This document shows, in pieces, positions 28,065 through 36,378 of a stretch of 64,000 bases of DNA. The notes beneath the pieces were generated by a model. The model worked only from the letters and a program-made list of their open reading frames with translations. It was not told the DNA's origin and made no database searches. Origin of the DNA: Rhodocyclaceae bacterium (GTDB lineage: Bacteria; Pseudomonadota; Gammaproteobacteria; Burkholderiales; Rhodocyclaceae). Position 1 is the stretch's first letter. Each line of letters opens with the position of its first letter. The position numbers and the translations under genes were made by a program. Where the stretch lies: the NCBI GenBank assembly GCA_016704145.1, contig JADJAS010000007.1, forward strand, positions 1-64,000, in the 5' to 3' direction.

Positions 28065-28853
28065 ATGCTTCACGCCCCCGAGAATCCAGTACACCGTCCC
28101 ATCAAGATCGAGTTGTTCGCGCCCCGCGGATTTCCGATGGTTTTGCCCGGGCAGCCGCTGCTGCCGATGATCATCGAGAATCTTCAGGCGAACGGCCTGA
28201 CATTGTGTAACCACGATATCCTGGTGATTACGCAGAAGATCGTCTCGAAATCGGAAAACCGCTACGTTCGGCTCGACGATGTCCAGCCGTCGCTGCGCGC
28301 CAGGGAGGTCGCGGCTCAATGCCAAAAAGACGAACGCATGGTCGAACTGGTGCTGCGGGAATCCGAGCGCATTGTGCGCTGCGCCAGGGATGTCTTGATC
28401 GTTCGCCATCGCCTGGGCTTCGTCAGCGCTAACGCCGGCATCGATCGATCGAACATTGAGTCGGGCGCTGAACAGGCGTTGCTGCTGCCCGAGGACCCTG
28501 ACCGGACGGCGACGGAGCTGCGCCGCGGATTGCGCGCCGCGATCGGCGTCGATGTCGGGGTACTCATCATCGACAGCTTTGGTCGTCCCTGGCGCCTCGG
28601 CACCTGTGGCACCTGTATCGGCAGTGCGGGAATCGTCGCGCTCAACGATTACCGCGGCCAAATAGACCTGTCCGGCCGGAAACTGGAAGTCACCGAAGTA
28701 GCGCAAGCGGACGAACTTGCGGCGGCCGCCTCGGTCCTGATGGGCCCATCAACGCAAGCCTTGCCGATCGTGGTCATCCGCGGCGTGGCTTTCGGTGGCA
28801 ACGGTTGTGCGGCCGACCTGATCCGCCCGGTGGTGCAAGATAAGTTCCTCTGA
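28065..28853 (+). CDS. cofE: F420-0:L-glutamate ligase (CofE)
   Basis: 262 residues, single CofE domain, without the nitroreductase extension of actinobacterial FbiB. Family blocks are clear: DILVITQKIVSKSENR, SANAGIDRSNIE, LLPEDPDRTATELR and DSFGRPWRLG followed by IGSAGIVALNDYRG. CofE adds glutamates to F420-0 using GTP to give F420-1, F420-2 and longer forms. It is first in a rightward operon with cofC (19-bp gap), then the molybdenum hydroxylase genes. This physically ties F420 synthesis to the hydroxylase. Confidence 0.92.
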   Translation: MLHAPENPVHRPIKIELFAPRGFPMVLPGQPLLPMIIENLQANGLTLCNHDILVITQKIVSKSENRYVRLDDVQPSLRAREVAAQCQKDERMVELVLRESERIVRCARDVLIVRHRLGFVSANAGIDRSNIESGAEQALLLPEDPDRTATELRRGLRAAIGVDVGVLIIDSFGRPWRLGTCGTCIGSAGIVALNDYRGQIDLSGRKLEVTEVAQADELAAAASVLMGPSTQALPIVVIRGVAFGGNGCAADLIRPVVQDKFL

Positions 28854-28872
28854 GCGTTCAACAAGACTATCG

Positions 28873-29574
28873 ATGAGCGGCATCTGGGCATTGGTGCCCA
28901 TTAAGGAACTGGCGGAGGCGAAAACCCGGCTGGCACCGGTGCTGGACGCGGCAGGGCGACGCGAACTGGTGCTGGCCATGGCGCGCGATGTCCTGACGGC
29001 GCTGGCCGAAACGACGGCAATCTCGCACGTGGTCGTCGTCAGCGACATCGAAGGCATCGATCGTTTGCTCTCCGTCGACAAGGTCTCGGTCTTTGATCCA
29101 CGACCGGCCCGCGGCTTGAACGATCAACTGGAACGTGCCTGCGCAAGGGCGCGCGTAGCGGGCGCAAGCCAGGTCCTGATCGCTCACGCCGACCTGCCCG
29201 CCATCACCCCCCAAGCGGTGCGGACTTTTCTCGATCCAGGCCTTGACACCCGGTCGCTGAGAATCGCCGCGAACCAGGAAGGCACGGGCACCAACCTGTT
29301 GCTCGCGTTCCTGCCGTTGCCCACCCCACTGCAGTTCGGCAAGGATAGTCGCTTGAACTTCGAAGCCGCCGCGGCGCGCCGCGAGATACAAGTCGAAATT
29401 CGCCGGGACCCGCTGCTGGCGGCCGATATCGACGAGCCGGCCGATCTCGCCGAACTGGCAAGATCGGTCTCCGGTGGCGGGTTCGCGAACAAGGCAACCG
29501 CACGTTGGCTCGCCGAGGCGGGCCCGCTTGAAGCGCCGCGACAGCCAATAACGCACACAGGGTCAATCCGGTAA
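28873..29574 (+). CDS. cofC: CofC-type phospholactate/phosphoglycerate guanylyltransferase
   Basis: 233 residues, nucleotidyltransferase fold. Motifs are VPIKELAEAKTRLAPVL (N-terminal GTP site), HADLPAITPQAV and GTGTNLLLAFLP. CofC activates 2-phospholactate, phosphoenolpyruvate or, in one betaproteobacterial lineage, 3-phosphoglycerate with GTP, giving the side-chain donor that CofD joins to FO. Which acid is used cannot be told from sequence here. The partner cofD was not found in the window. Confidence 0.88.
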   Translation: MSGIWALVPIKELAEAKTRLAPVLDAAGRRELVLAMARDVLTALAETTAISHVVVVSDIEGIDRLLSVDKVSVFDPRPARGLNDQLERACARARVAGASQVLIAHADLPAITPQAVRTFLDPGLDTRSLRIAANQEGTGTNLLLAFLPLPTPLQFGKDSRLNFEAAAARREIQVEIRRDPLLAADIDEPADLAELARSVSGGGFANKATARWLAEAGPLEAPRQPITHTGSIR

Positions 29575-29637
29575 GCTCTCTTGGACAAGTAGCAACGCGC
29601 CGTTGGTAATATCGTATTCGTGGGTATCCCCGCTCCG

Positions 29638-29652
29638 ACCGTGGCCCACGGT
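29638..29652. promoter_or_regulatory. Palindrome upstream of the molybdenum hydroxylase genes
   Basis: ACCGTGG-C-CCACGGT is a perfect palindrome with 7-bp arms, 45 bp before the coxM-like start, in the 122-bp gap after cofC. Size and position fit an operator for a dimeric regulator, but no bound regulator is known and no promoter was assigned next to it. Confidence 0.3.
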
Positions 29653-29696
29653 TCCCGGCCGGCCAAGGAGCGGCAATTTCATCCAGAGGACTCGCT

Positions 29697-30593
29697 ATGT
29701 ATCCCGCGCCATTCCGGTATCACCGCCCGGCCAACTTGAAAGAAGCCATATTGATGCTCTCCACGCTTGGCGAGACTGCCAAACCGCTGGCGGGCGGCCA
29801 GACACTCATTCCGATCCTGAAACTTCGCATGGATGAACCGACCGACCTGGTCGATATCGGTCGCCTGCCCGATCTACGCTTTGCCAAGAACGAGGGCGGG
29901 TGGGTCGAAATCGGCGCCCTTTCACCTCATGGCTGGGTCGCCCGTTCCGACATCGCCAAGGCCATCCCGATCGTCAAGGACTGCGCGGGGGGCATCGCCG
30001 ATGTGCAGGTGCGTAGCCGCGGTACCATCGGCGGCTCGGTCAGCGCCGCCGACCCCAACTGCGACTGGCCAGCGCTGCTCAACACCCTCGATGCCGAGAT
30101 CCGCTGTGCCGGCCCGGAGGGCGATCGCACGATCGCCATCGGCGATTTCATCACCGAGGCCTACACCACGGCCCTGCAACCCGGCGAGCTGGTCACATCC
30201 ATCCGTTTCCGGACACCACCACCCGGTAGCGGGGGCGCCTACATCGCCTACAAGAAAGCCGCCGCGGCATTCCCGGTGGTTTCGGTGGGAGTCCAAATGA
30301 CGGTCGCGGCCGGTAACGTCTGCCAGGATGTCCGCATCGCGCTTGGAGGATCCGGCCCCAAGCCGCGTCGCGCCGTCCAGGCCGAAGCCGAACTGCGCGG
30401 CAAGACGCTCAATAGTCAGGCGTGGCAACACGCCGCCGATGCCGTCGCCGCCGTCGCCGAACCCACCGACGACGTGCGCGGCAGTTCCGAATTCAAGCGC
30501 CAGTTGCTGCGCGGCCTGTTGCTGAAGGCCGGCGATACCGCCACCCGCCGCTGCGCCAATGCCACGATCGAGGGGAGTCACGTCTATGCCTGA
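29697..30593 (+). CDS. coxM: Molybdenum hydroxylase FAD-binding medium subunit (CoxM-like)
   Basis: 298 residues, the normal length for the FAD subunit of the xanthine oxidase family. FAD contacts are visible in AGGQTLIPILKLR (about residues 32-44) and TIGGSVSAADPNCDWPALL (about 110-128), followed by the CO-dehydrogenase flavoprotein C-terminal domain. It takes electrons from the [2Fe-2S] subunit and passes them to an acceptor. It overlaps the next gene by eight bases. The order M-S-L is that of coxMSL operons, but the large subunit shows this is not a true CO dehydrogenase. Confidence 0.9.
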   Translation: MYPAPFRYHRPANLKEAILMLSTLGETAKPLAGGQTLIPILKLRMDEPTDLVDIGRLPDLRFAKNEGGWVEIGALSPHGWVARSDIAKAIPIVKDCAGGIADVQVRSRGTIGGSVSAADPNCDWPALLNTLDAEIRCAGPEGDRTIAIGDFITEAYTTALQPGELVTSIRFRTPPPGSGGAYIAYKKAAAAFPVVSVGVQMTVAAGNVCQDVRIALGGSGPKPRRAVQAEAELRGKTLNSQAWQHAADAVAAVAEPTDDVRGSSEFKRQLLRGLLLKAGDTATRRCANATIEGSHVYA

Positions 30594-31071
30594 TGCCATC
30601 AACAAGGTCACCATCGACGTGACCGTCAACGGCCGGAAGTTCCGCCGCCAGGTCGAACCACGCATGCTGCTGGTTGAATTCATTCGCGAAGAGCTTGGCC
30701 TTACCGGCACGCACATCGGTTGCGACACTAGCTATTGCGGCGCCTGTACCGTCCAGCTCGATGGCGCACCGGTGAAATCCTGCACCATGTTTGCCGTCCA
30801 GGCGGATGGTTGCGAAGTCCTGACCGTCGAGGGCCTGGAGAAGGATGGTCAATTGCACCCGCTCCAGAAGTCGTTTTCCGAACATCATGGCCTGCAGTGC
30901 GGTTTCTGCACGCCCGGCATGCTGATGGCCTCCCACGCCCTGCTCACCGACAACCCCCACCCGGACCGCCACGCCATCAAGAAGGCGATCGCCGGCAATG
31001 TCTGCCGCTGCACGGGGTATCAGAACATCATCAAGGCCGTCGAAGCCGTTGCGGCCGGCGCCAAGGAGTAA
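30586..31071 (+). CDS. coxS: Molybdenum hydroxylase [2Fe-2S] small subunit (CoxS-like)
   Basis: 161 residues from ATG 30586 with AGGGGAG upstream. The N-terminal plant-type [2Fe-2S] site is GCDTSYCGACTVQLDG with a later Cys in PVKSC. The C-terminal helical [2Fe-2S] site is CGFCTPGMLM plus CRCTGYQNI. These clusters carry electrons from the molybdenum site to FAD. Three bases separate it from the large subunit gene. Confidence 0.93.
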   Translation: MPDAINKVTIDVTVNGRKFRRQVEPRMLLVEFIREELGLTGTHIGCDTSYCGACTVQLDGAPVKSCTMFAVQADGCEVLTVEGLEKDGQLHPLQKSFSEHHGLQCGFCTPGMLMASHALLTDNPHPDRHAIKKAIAGNVCRCTGYQNIIKAVEAVAAGAKE

Positions 31072-31074
31072 GCC

Positions 31075-34000
31075 ATGGAAATGAAGTTCTCCGGTCAGTT
31101 CGAGGTTTCCCCGCCGCCGGAAAAGGCTTTCGATCTACTCTCCGACCCGCAAAAGTTCGCGCCGCTGCTGCCGACTTTCGATTCGCTGGAGATGAAGGAC
31201 GCCAACACCGCCGTCGTCAAGGTTTCCGTCGGCATCGGCAAGATTCGCGGCACCGCGACCACCCAGATGACGCTCAAGGAAAAAACCGCGCCCAAGCACG
31301 CCACCTACGTGGGGACCGGCAAGGTCATGGGCGGCGCCTACACCATGATCTCCTCCTACGATCTGGAGCCCAAGGGTAGCGGCACGCTGGTCAAGTGGCA
31401 GGGCGAGGTGCAACTGGTCGGCAAGATCCTCTCGCTCGCCGGCGGCGGCCTGCGCGGCTACGCCGAGCAACAGATCCAGTCGGTGGTCACCAGCCTGCAA
31501 CAGGCGATGTCGCCGGAATACCAGAAGGAAGCCGCAGCGCGCAAGGCCGCGCAAGCGGAGAAGAAGTCGTCGGGCTGGATGTCGGGCTTGATGAAGAAGT
31601 TGCGCAAGCACGAAGAGTCGGCACCCGCCGCCGGAGCAACGGCCGACGAGGCGGTCGATGCAGGCGTATTGCTGGCCGGCTACACCGGCCCGGCCATGAC
31701 AGCCGCCGACGCGACGGCCGTGGTTTCCGAGCCGCTGCATTCCTTCGCGCGCAACGGCGACTTCTCGGCCGCCGTCACCGCCCATCAGGGCGACAAGTGG
31801 GTGCATGCCTCGCTCTCGCGCAAGGAAGATGGGCGGCTGGTGCGGGGTCGCGGCCTGTTCGTCGATGACTACAAGGTCGCCGGCATGCTGCACATGGGCC
31901 TGGTCCGCTCCCCTTACGGACACGCCCGCATCGTCCGCATCGATACCTCGAAAGCCGAGGCGCTGCCCGGCGTCGTCTGCACGCTGACCGGCAAGGAAGT
32001 CGCGGCGGTGGCCAACCCCTATATGCAGATCGGTCCGGGCGAGGCCCAGAACATCAAGGACTACCCGATGGCCGTCGACAAGGCCATCTATCAGGGCGAA
32101 CCGGTGGTCGCCGTCGTTGCCGAGAACCCGCGCATCGCCGCCGATGCCGCACAGTTGGTCGAAGTCGAGTACGAACCGCTGCCCGCCGTCACGGATTGGC
32201 AAACGGCCCTGGAAGACAAGTCAATTCTCCATCCCGGCCTCGGCACCAATCATCACTGGCACGGTGTCTACGAGTATGGCGACCTGGACAAGGCGTTCGC
32301 CGAAGCGGCCACCGTCATCAAGATCGGTCAGCTGGATTTCCATCGCTTCGCCAGCACGCCGCTCGAGACCAACGCCGTAGTGGCGACATGGACGCCCTTC
32401 GGCGGTGTCGAGTTCTTCTGCAACAACTCCTTCCCGGCGATTGTCATCCAGATGATCGCGCCATCGCTGAACCTCTCGATCGACCAGATCCGCTGCAAGA
32501 CCATGGACGTTGGCGGCAGCTTCGGCAACAAGATCGGCAACTACCCGTACATGGCGCTGGCGGCGCTGGCGTCGCGCAAGGCGGGCGGACGGCCGGTCAA
32601 GTGGGTCGAAACCCGCACCGAACACATGCAGGCGGGCGGCCATGGCAGCGAGCGGGCATACCTCGATACCGAAGTGGCGGTCGACAAGGAAGGCGTCATC
32701 ACGGCGATTCGCGCCAAGCACATCGATGACTGCGGCGCCTATCCGCGCTACGAGCCGCTCGGCTGCGTGATCTGGTCACAGGTGTTGCCGGCCTGTTACA
32801 AGTTGCGCAACATCCGCATCGACTTCAACCAGGTGGTCACGAACAAGGGTCCCTCGTCGCCCAACCGCGGCTATTCGCGCTTGCAACAGCTGTGGTTCAT
32901 GGAACGCGTCATCGATATCTGCGCCCACGAGCTTGGCATCCCCGCCGACGAAATGCGGCTACGCAACTACATCCGCGACTTCCCCTACACCACGCCCAAC
33001 GGCTGTGTTTACGATTCCGGCAATTATCCGCTGCTGCTCGAGAAGGCCAAGGAACTGATCGGCTGGGACGAATGGAAGCAGAAGCAGGCCGCGGCGCGCG
33101 CCGAAGGTCGTTGGATCGGTATCGGTATCGGTACCACGCTCGACTCCGGCACCAATAATTTCGGTCAGGCGCGGATCGTCAATCCCTACCTGCCCTTCTC
33201 CGGGAACTCCGAAGTAGCCACCATCAAGCTTGATCTCGACGGGACGGTGGTCGTCATGCTTGGATCGACGCCGTCCGGCCAGGGTCATGAAACGACCACC
33301 GCTCAGGTGGTGGCCGACGAACTCGGCATACGCCCCGACATGGTCGAAGTACGCACGGGCTTCGATACTACATTCAACAGCCATGGCGGCCATTCGGGTT
33401 CTTACGCCAGTCAGTTCGCCGTGACGGGTCTTTCGGCGGCCCACGGCGCCTGCCAAAAGCTGAAGAAGGAAATGAAGAAGCTGGCGGCTTTCGCATTGGA
33501 GGCCAACGAGGACGACCTCGAGTTCGGCATCGGCCAGCAAGGCCCGGAAGTGCGCGTCAAGGGCACCGACCGCAGCATCAACTACTGGGGTCTGTCGGCC
33601 ATGGTGAACATCAACACCGCCGGCCAGCCGCCCGAGCTTGCCGACGTCACGCTGAATATCCGCCACGTCTATCGGCCGCCGTTCAAGATTCCGGATACCG
33701 ACAAGAAGTTCGGCAATCTCACCCTGACCTACGCCTCGCAGCTGCACATCGCGGTCGTGGAAATCGACACCCGCACCTACGTGCCGCAGATCCTGGCCTA
33801 CGCGGCAATCGACGACTGCGGCAGCGTCATCAACCCGAAGATCGTCGCCGGTCAGGTGCACGGCGCGACGGCGCACGGCATCGGCGCCGCGATGATGGAA
33901 GCGTACATCTACGACAAGGAAGCGAATCTCCTGACAAGCACGTTCACCGATTACACGCCGATCACGGTGATGAACATGCCCGATCTCGCCTATGGCGACA

Positions 34001-34215
34001 TCGAGACGCCCTCGCCGTTCAGCTACAACGGCGCCAAGGGCATGGGCGAAGGCGGCGGCGCACCGCTCCACACCATCTGCGCCGCCATTCAGGATGCGTT
34101 GTTCGACAAGGGTGTCGTCGTGCATAACACTTTCAATCCACCGAGCGACATCTACCGGCTGCTGAAGAATCCGAACCGTAGCGGGTTCGTGAAAGTGGAG
34201 CGTCGCGCGGCTTGA
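31075..34215 (+). CDS. coxL: Fusion of CoxG domain and molybdenum-binding large subunit (CoxL-like)
   Basis: 1046 residues, about 240 longer than a usual large subunit. Residues 1 to about 150 are a CoxG/SRPBCC domain (FSGQFEVSPPPEKAFDLLSD). Residues 150-235 are an Ala/Lys-rich linker. From about 236 the molybdenum-binding subunit begins (HASLSRKEDGRLVRGRGLFV). VGGSFGNKIG lines the cofactor and Glu992 in KGMGEGGGAP is the expected catalytic Glu. The substrate loop reads PNRGYSR (residues 596-602), without the Cys of form I CO dehydrogenase (AYxCSFR), so CO is not the expected substrate. It probably hydroxylates a ring or other activated carbon with water. Confidence 0.87.
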   Translation: MEMKFSGQFEVSPPPEKAFDLLSDPQKFAPLLPTFDSLEMKDANTAVVKVSVGIGKIRGTATTQMTLKEKTAPKHATYVGTGKVMGGAYTMISSYDLEPKGSGTLVKWQGEVQLVGKILSLAGGGLRGYAEQQIQSVVTSLQQAMSPEYQKEAAARKAAQAEKKSSGWMSGLMKKLRKHEESAPAAGATADEAVDAGVLLAGYTGPAMTAADATAVVSEPLHSFARNGDFSAAVTAHQGDKWVHASLSRKEDGRLVRGRGLFVDDYKVAGMLHMGLVRSPYGHARIVRIDTSKAEALPGVVCTLTGKEVAAVANPYMQIGPGEAQNIKDYPMAVDKAIYQGEPVVAVVAENPRIAADAAQLVEVEYEPLPAVTDWQTALEDKSILHPGLGTNHHWHGVYEYGDLDKAFAEAATVIKIGQLDFHRFASTPLETNAVVATWTPFGGVEFFCNNSFPAIVIQMIAPSLNLSIDQIRCKTMDVGGSFGNKIGNYPYMALAALASRKAGGRPVKWVETRTEHMQAGGHGSERAYLDTEVAVDKEGVITAIRAKHIDDCGAYPRYEPLGCVIWSQVLPACYKLRNIRIDFNQVVTNKGPSSPNRGYSRLQQLWFMERVIDICAHELGIPADEMRLRNYIRDFPYTTPNGCVYDSGNYPLLLEKAKELIGWDEWKQKQAAARAEGRWIGIGIGTTLDSGTNNFGQARIVNPYLPFSGNSEVATIKLDLDGTVVVMLGSTPSGQGHETTTAQVVADELGIRPDMVEVRTGFDTTFNSHGGHSGSYASQFAVTGLSAAHGACQKLKKEMKKLAAFALEANEDDLEFGIGQQGPEVRVKGTDRSINYWGLSAMVNINTAGQPPELADVTLNIRHVYRPPFKIPDTDKKFGNLTLTYASQLHIAVVEIDTRTYVPQILAYAAIDDCGSVINPKIVAGQVHGATAHGIGAAMMEAYIYDKEANLLTSTFTDYTPITVMNMPDLAYGDIETPSPFSYNGAKGMGEGGGAPLHTICAAIQDALFDKGVVVHNTFNPPSDIYRLLKNPNRSGFVKVERRAA

Positions 34216-34247
34216 GCAACACCACGAAGGCGGGACGGGAAGGGGCG

Positions 34248-35195
34248 ATGACCGCGACACCCGCTTCCCGGCACTTTCAATCCATCGACGAAGTCCAATC
34301 CCGGTTCGCCGAACGGGGCTACGTCGCCGATCGCATGCTGGCGACCACCATGTTCCTGGCCACCTCGCTGGGCAAGCCCGTCTTTCTCGAGGGTGAGCCG
34401 GGGGTCGGCAAGACCGAGATCGCCAAGGTCATGGCCGAGGTGCTGGGCGCCGAACTGATCCGCCTGCAATGCTACGAGGGCCTGGACAGCAGCGCCGCCC
34501 TGTACGAGTGGAATTACACCCGGCAGATGCTCGAATTGCGCTTGCAGGAAGCACGCAGTGTCCAACGGGAACAAATCGGACGCAATCTGTTTGCCGAGGA
34601 ATTCCTCCTGCAACGACCGCTGCTGAAGGCGATTCGCAGCGGCTCGACGGTACCGCCCGTGCTGCTGATCGACGAGGTGGATCGTTCGGACGAGGAATTC
34701 GAAGCCTTCCTGCTGGAAGTCCTGTCCGACTTCCAGATCACGATTCCCGAGATCGGCACCCTGCGCGCGGAGCGCCCGCCGCTGGTGGTGCTGACATCGA
34801 ACCGCACGCGCGAAGTACATGATGCCCTCAAGCGTCGCTGCCTGTATTACTGGATCGACTATCCGAGCTTCGAGAAGGAAGTGAAGATCCTGCGCACGCG
34901 CCTGCCGCAAGTCGAGTTGCGGCTGGCGGGCCAGGTCTGCCGCTTCATGGAACTGCTGCGCCAGCAGGAGTTCTACAAGAAGCCCGGCATCGCTGAAACC
35001 ATCGACTGGGCGCGTGCCCTGCTCGCGCTCGGACTCACGGAACTCGACACGGAAGCCACCAACGCCACGCTCGGCTGCATCCTGAAGTACAAGGGTGACA
35101 TCGAGAAACTGCGTCAGTTGGGACTCGACGGCATCGTCACCATGGCCTTGATGCCCGGACACGATCCTTCGGCCGCGCCGGCGGCATTCGGCTAG
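34248..35195 (+). CDS. coxD: MoxR-type AAA+ ATPase (CoxD-like)
   Basis: 315 residues from ATG 34248 behind GGGAAGGGG; a TTG at 34212 overlapping the coxL stop is an alternative. Walker A is GEPGVGKTEIAK, Walker B is VLLIDEVDRSDEEFE, and SNRTREVHDALKRRC covers sensor 1 and the arginine finger region. CoxD is a MoxR AAA+ chaperone that helps build the mature metal site of CO dehydrogenase-type hydroxylases. With CoxE it forms the usual AAA-VWA pair. It is followed by coxE after 11 bases. Confidence 0.9.
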   Translation: MTATPASRHFQSIDEVQSRFAERGYVADRMLATTMFLATSLGKPVFLEGEPGVGKTEIAKVMAEVLGAELIRLQCYEGLDSSAALYEWNYTRQMLELRLQEARSVQREQIGRNLFAEEFLLQRPLLKAIRSGSTVPPVLLIDEVDRSDEEFEAFLLEVLSDFQITIPEIGTLRAERPPLVVLTSNRTREVHDALKRRCLYYWIDYPSFEKEVKILRTRLPQVELRLAGQVCRFMELLRQQEFYKKPGIAETIDWARALLALGLTELDTEATNATLGCILKYKGDIEKLRQLGLDGIVTMALMPGHDPSAAPAAFG

Positions 35196-35206
35196 CAGCG
35201 GTCCTC

Positions 35207-36364
35207 GTGGCGCTGCCTTCCCCGCGCCCCAGGCAAACCGTGCTCGAGCACCTGGTTGGCTTTTCCAGAGCGCTCCACGATGCCGGCCTGACCGTCAATC
35301 CCGGCAACCTGCTCGACCTGTGTCAATGCTTCGAACACATCGACATCACCCGGCGTGACGACTTCCACGCCGCCGCCCGCGCCACGCTGGTCTCGCGCCA
35401 CGAGGATATCCTCCGCTTCGATGCCGTGTTCGCGCGCTTCTGGGAGGCCCCCGAGTCCATCGTCATCCGCAAGCACAAGGAGGGCAATGAGGAATCGGAA
35501 GACCAGGACGAGCCGACGCCCGGTGCCCGCTTGCTGCTGCCCAGCGACGAAGGCGTGGACGAGAACCCGCGCAACCAGCCGCTCAAGCTGGCCTACAGCG
35601 CCGACGAAGCGCTGGCCCGGCACGACCTCGGCACGCTGGCTGATACCGACATCGAACGCGCCCAGCGGCTGATTCGCGAGGTCGTCAAGGCGCTGGCCAA
35701 CAAGCGCGGCCGCCGCCACGTCGCCCGCCGCCACGGTCACCGGCCAGACTTGCGCCGTCTGCTCAGGAGTCGGTCGTACTACACGGCGGATGGAATCTGC
35801 GCCCTGCCCTTCAAGGCGCGACGCATCAACAAGACGCGACTGGTGCTGCTCTGCGACGTCAGCGGTTCGATGCAACGCTACAGCACTTTCCTGATCGAAT
35901 TCATGTTCGCGCTGCGCCGGGAGTTGTCCGACCTGGAAGTGGCGGTGTTCTCCACGCAGCTGACCGTCATCACGGATCTGCTGAAACGCAAGGGCGTCGC
36001 CGCCTCGCTGCGTCAGGTCGCGGACAAGGTGCATGACTGGGCGGGCGGTACCGACATCGGCGGCAGCCTGCGCCAGTTCAACGAGCAACATGCACCGCGC
36101 ATGCTGAACGGGCGGACGGCCGTCATCTTGCTCAGCGACGGCTGGGATCGCGGCGACGCCAACCGCATGCGCGAGGAGATGGCCCGGCTGCGCCAGCGCG
36201 CGCGGAAGCTCTTGTGGCTCAATCCCCTGCTCGGCACGCCCGGCTACCAGCCCCTCACCCAGGGCATGCAGTGCGCGCTACCCTTCCTCGATTACTTCCT
36301 GCCGGCTCATAATGTGCAAAGTCTTTCCCAACTGGCGCGCACCCTGCGCGATATCGGCGCCTAG
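35207..36364 (+). CDS. coxE: VWA-domain protein CoxE
   Basis: 385 residues from a GTG start. The N-terminal half is the CoxE-type helical region, with an acidic stretch near residues 90-110. The VWA domain carries the metal-ion-dependent adhesion motif DVSGSMQRY (about residues 217-225) and AVILLSDGWDRGD. CoxE works with the MoxR ATPase CoxD in maturation of molybdenum hydroxylases. Gene order D-E-(XdhC) matches aerobic CO dehydrogenase operons. Confidence 0.88.
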   Translation: MALPSPRPRQTVLEHLVGFSRALHDAGLTVNPGNLLDLCQCFEHIDITRRDDFHAAARATLVSRHEDILRFDAVFARFWEAPESIVIRKHKEGNEESEDQDEPTPGARLLLPSDEGVDENPRNQPLKLAYSADEALARHDLGTLADTDIERAQRLIREVVKALANKRGRRHVARRHGHRPDLRRLLRSRSYYTADGICALPFKARRINKTRLVLLCDVSGSMQRYSTFLIEFMFALRRELSDLEVAVFSTQLTVITDLLKRKGVAASLRQVADKVHDWAGGTDIGGSLRQFNEQHAPRMLNGRTAVILLSDGWDRGDANRMREEMARLRQRARKLLWLNPLLGTPGYQPLTQGMQCALPFLDYFLPAHNVQSLSQLARTLRDIGA

Positions 36365-36378
36365 AAACGGACATTCCC

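Noticed and set aside
29697..34215. Aerobic CO dehydrogenase (coxMSL)
   Set aside because: Gene order fits, but the large-subunit loop lacks the Cys-containing AYxCSFR motif and also the form II AYRGAGR, so CO oxidation is not supported.
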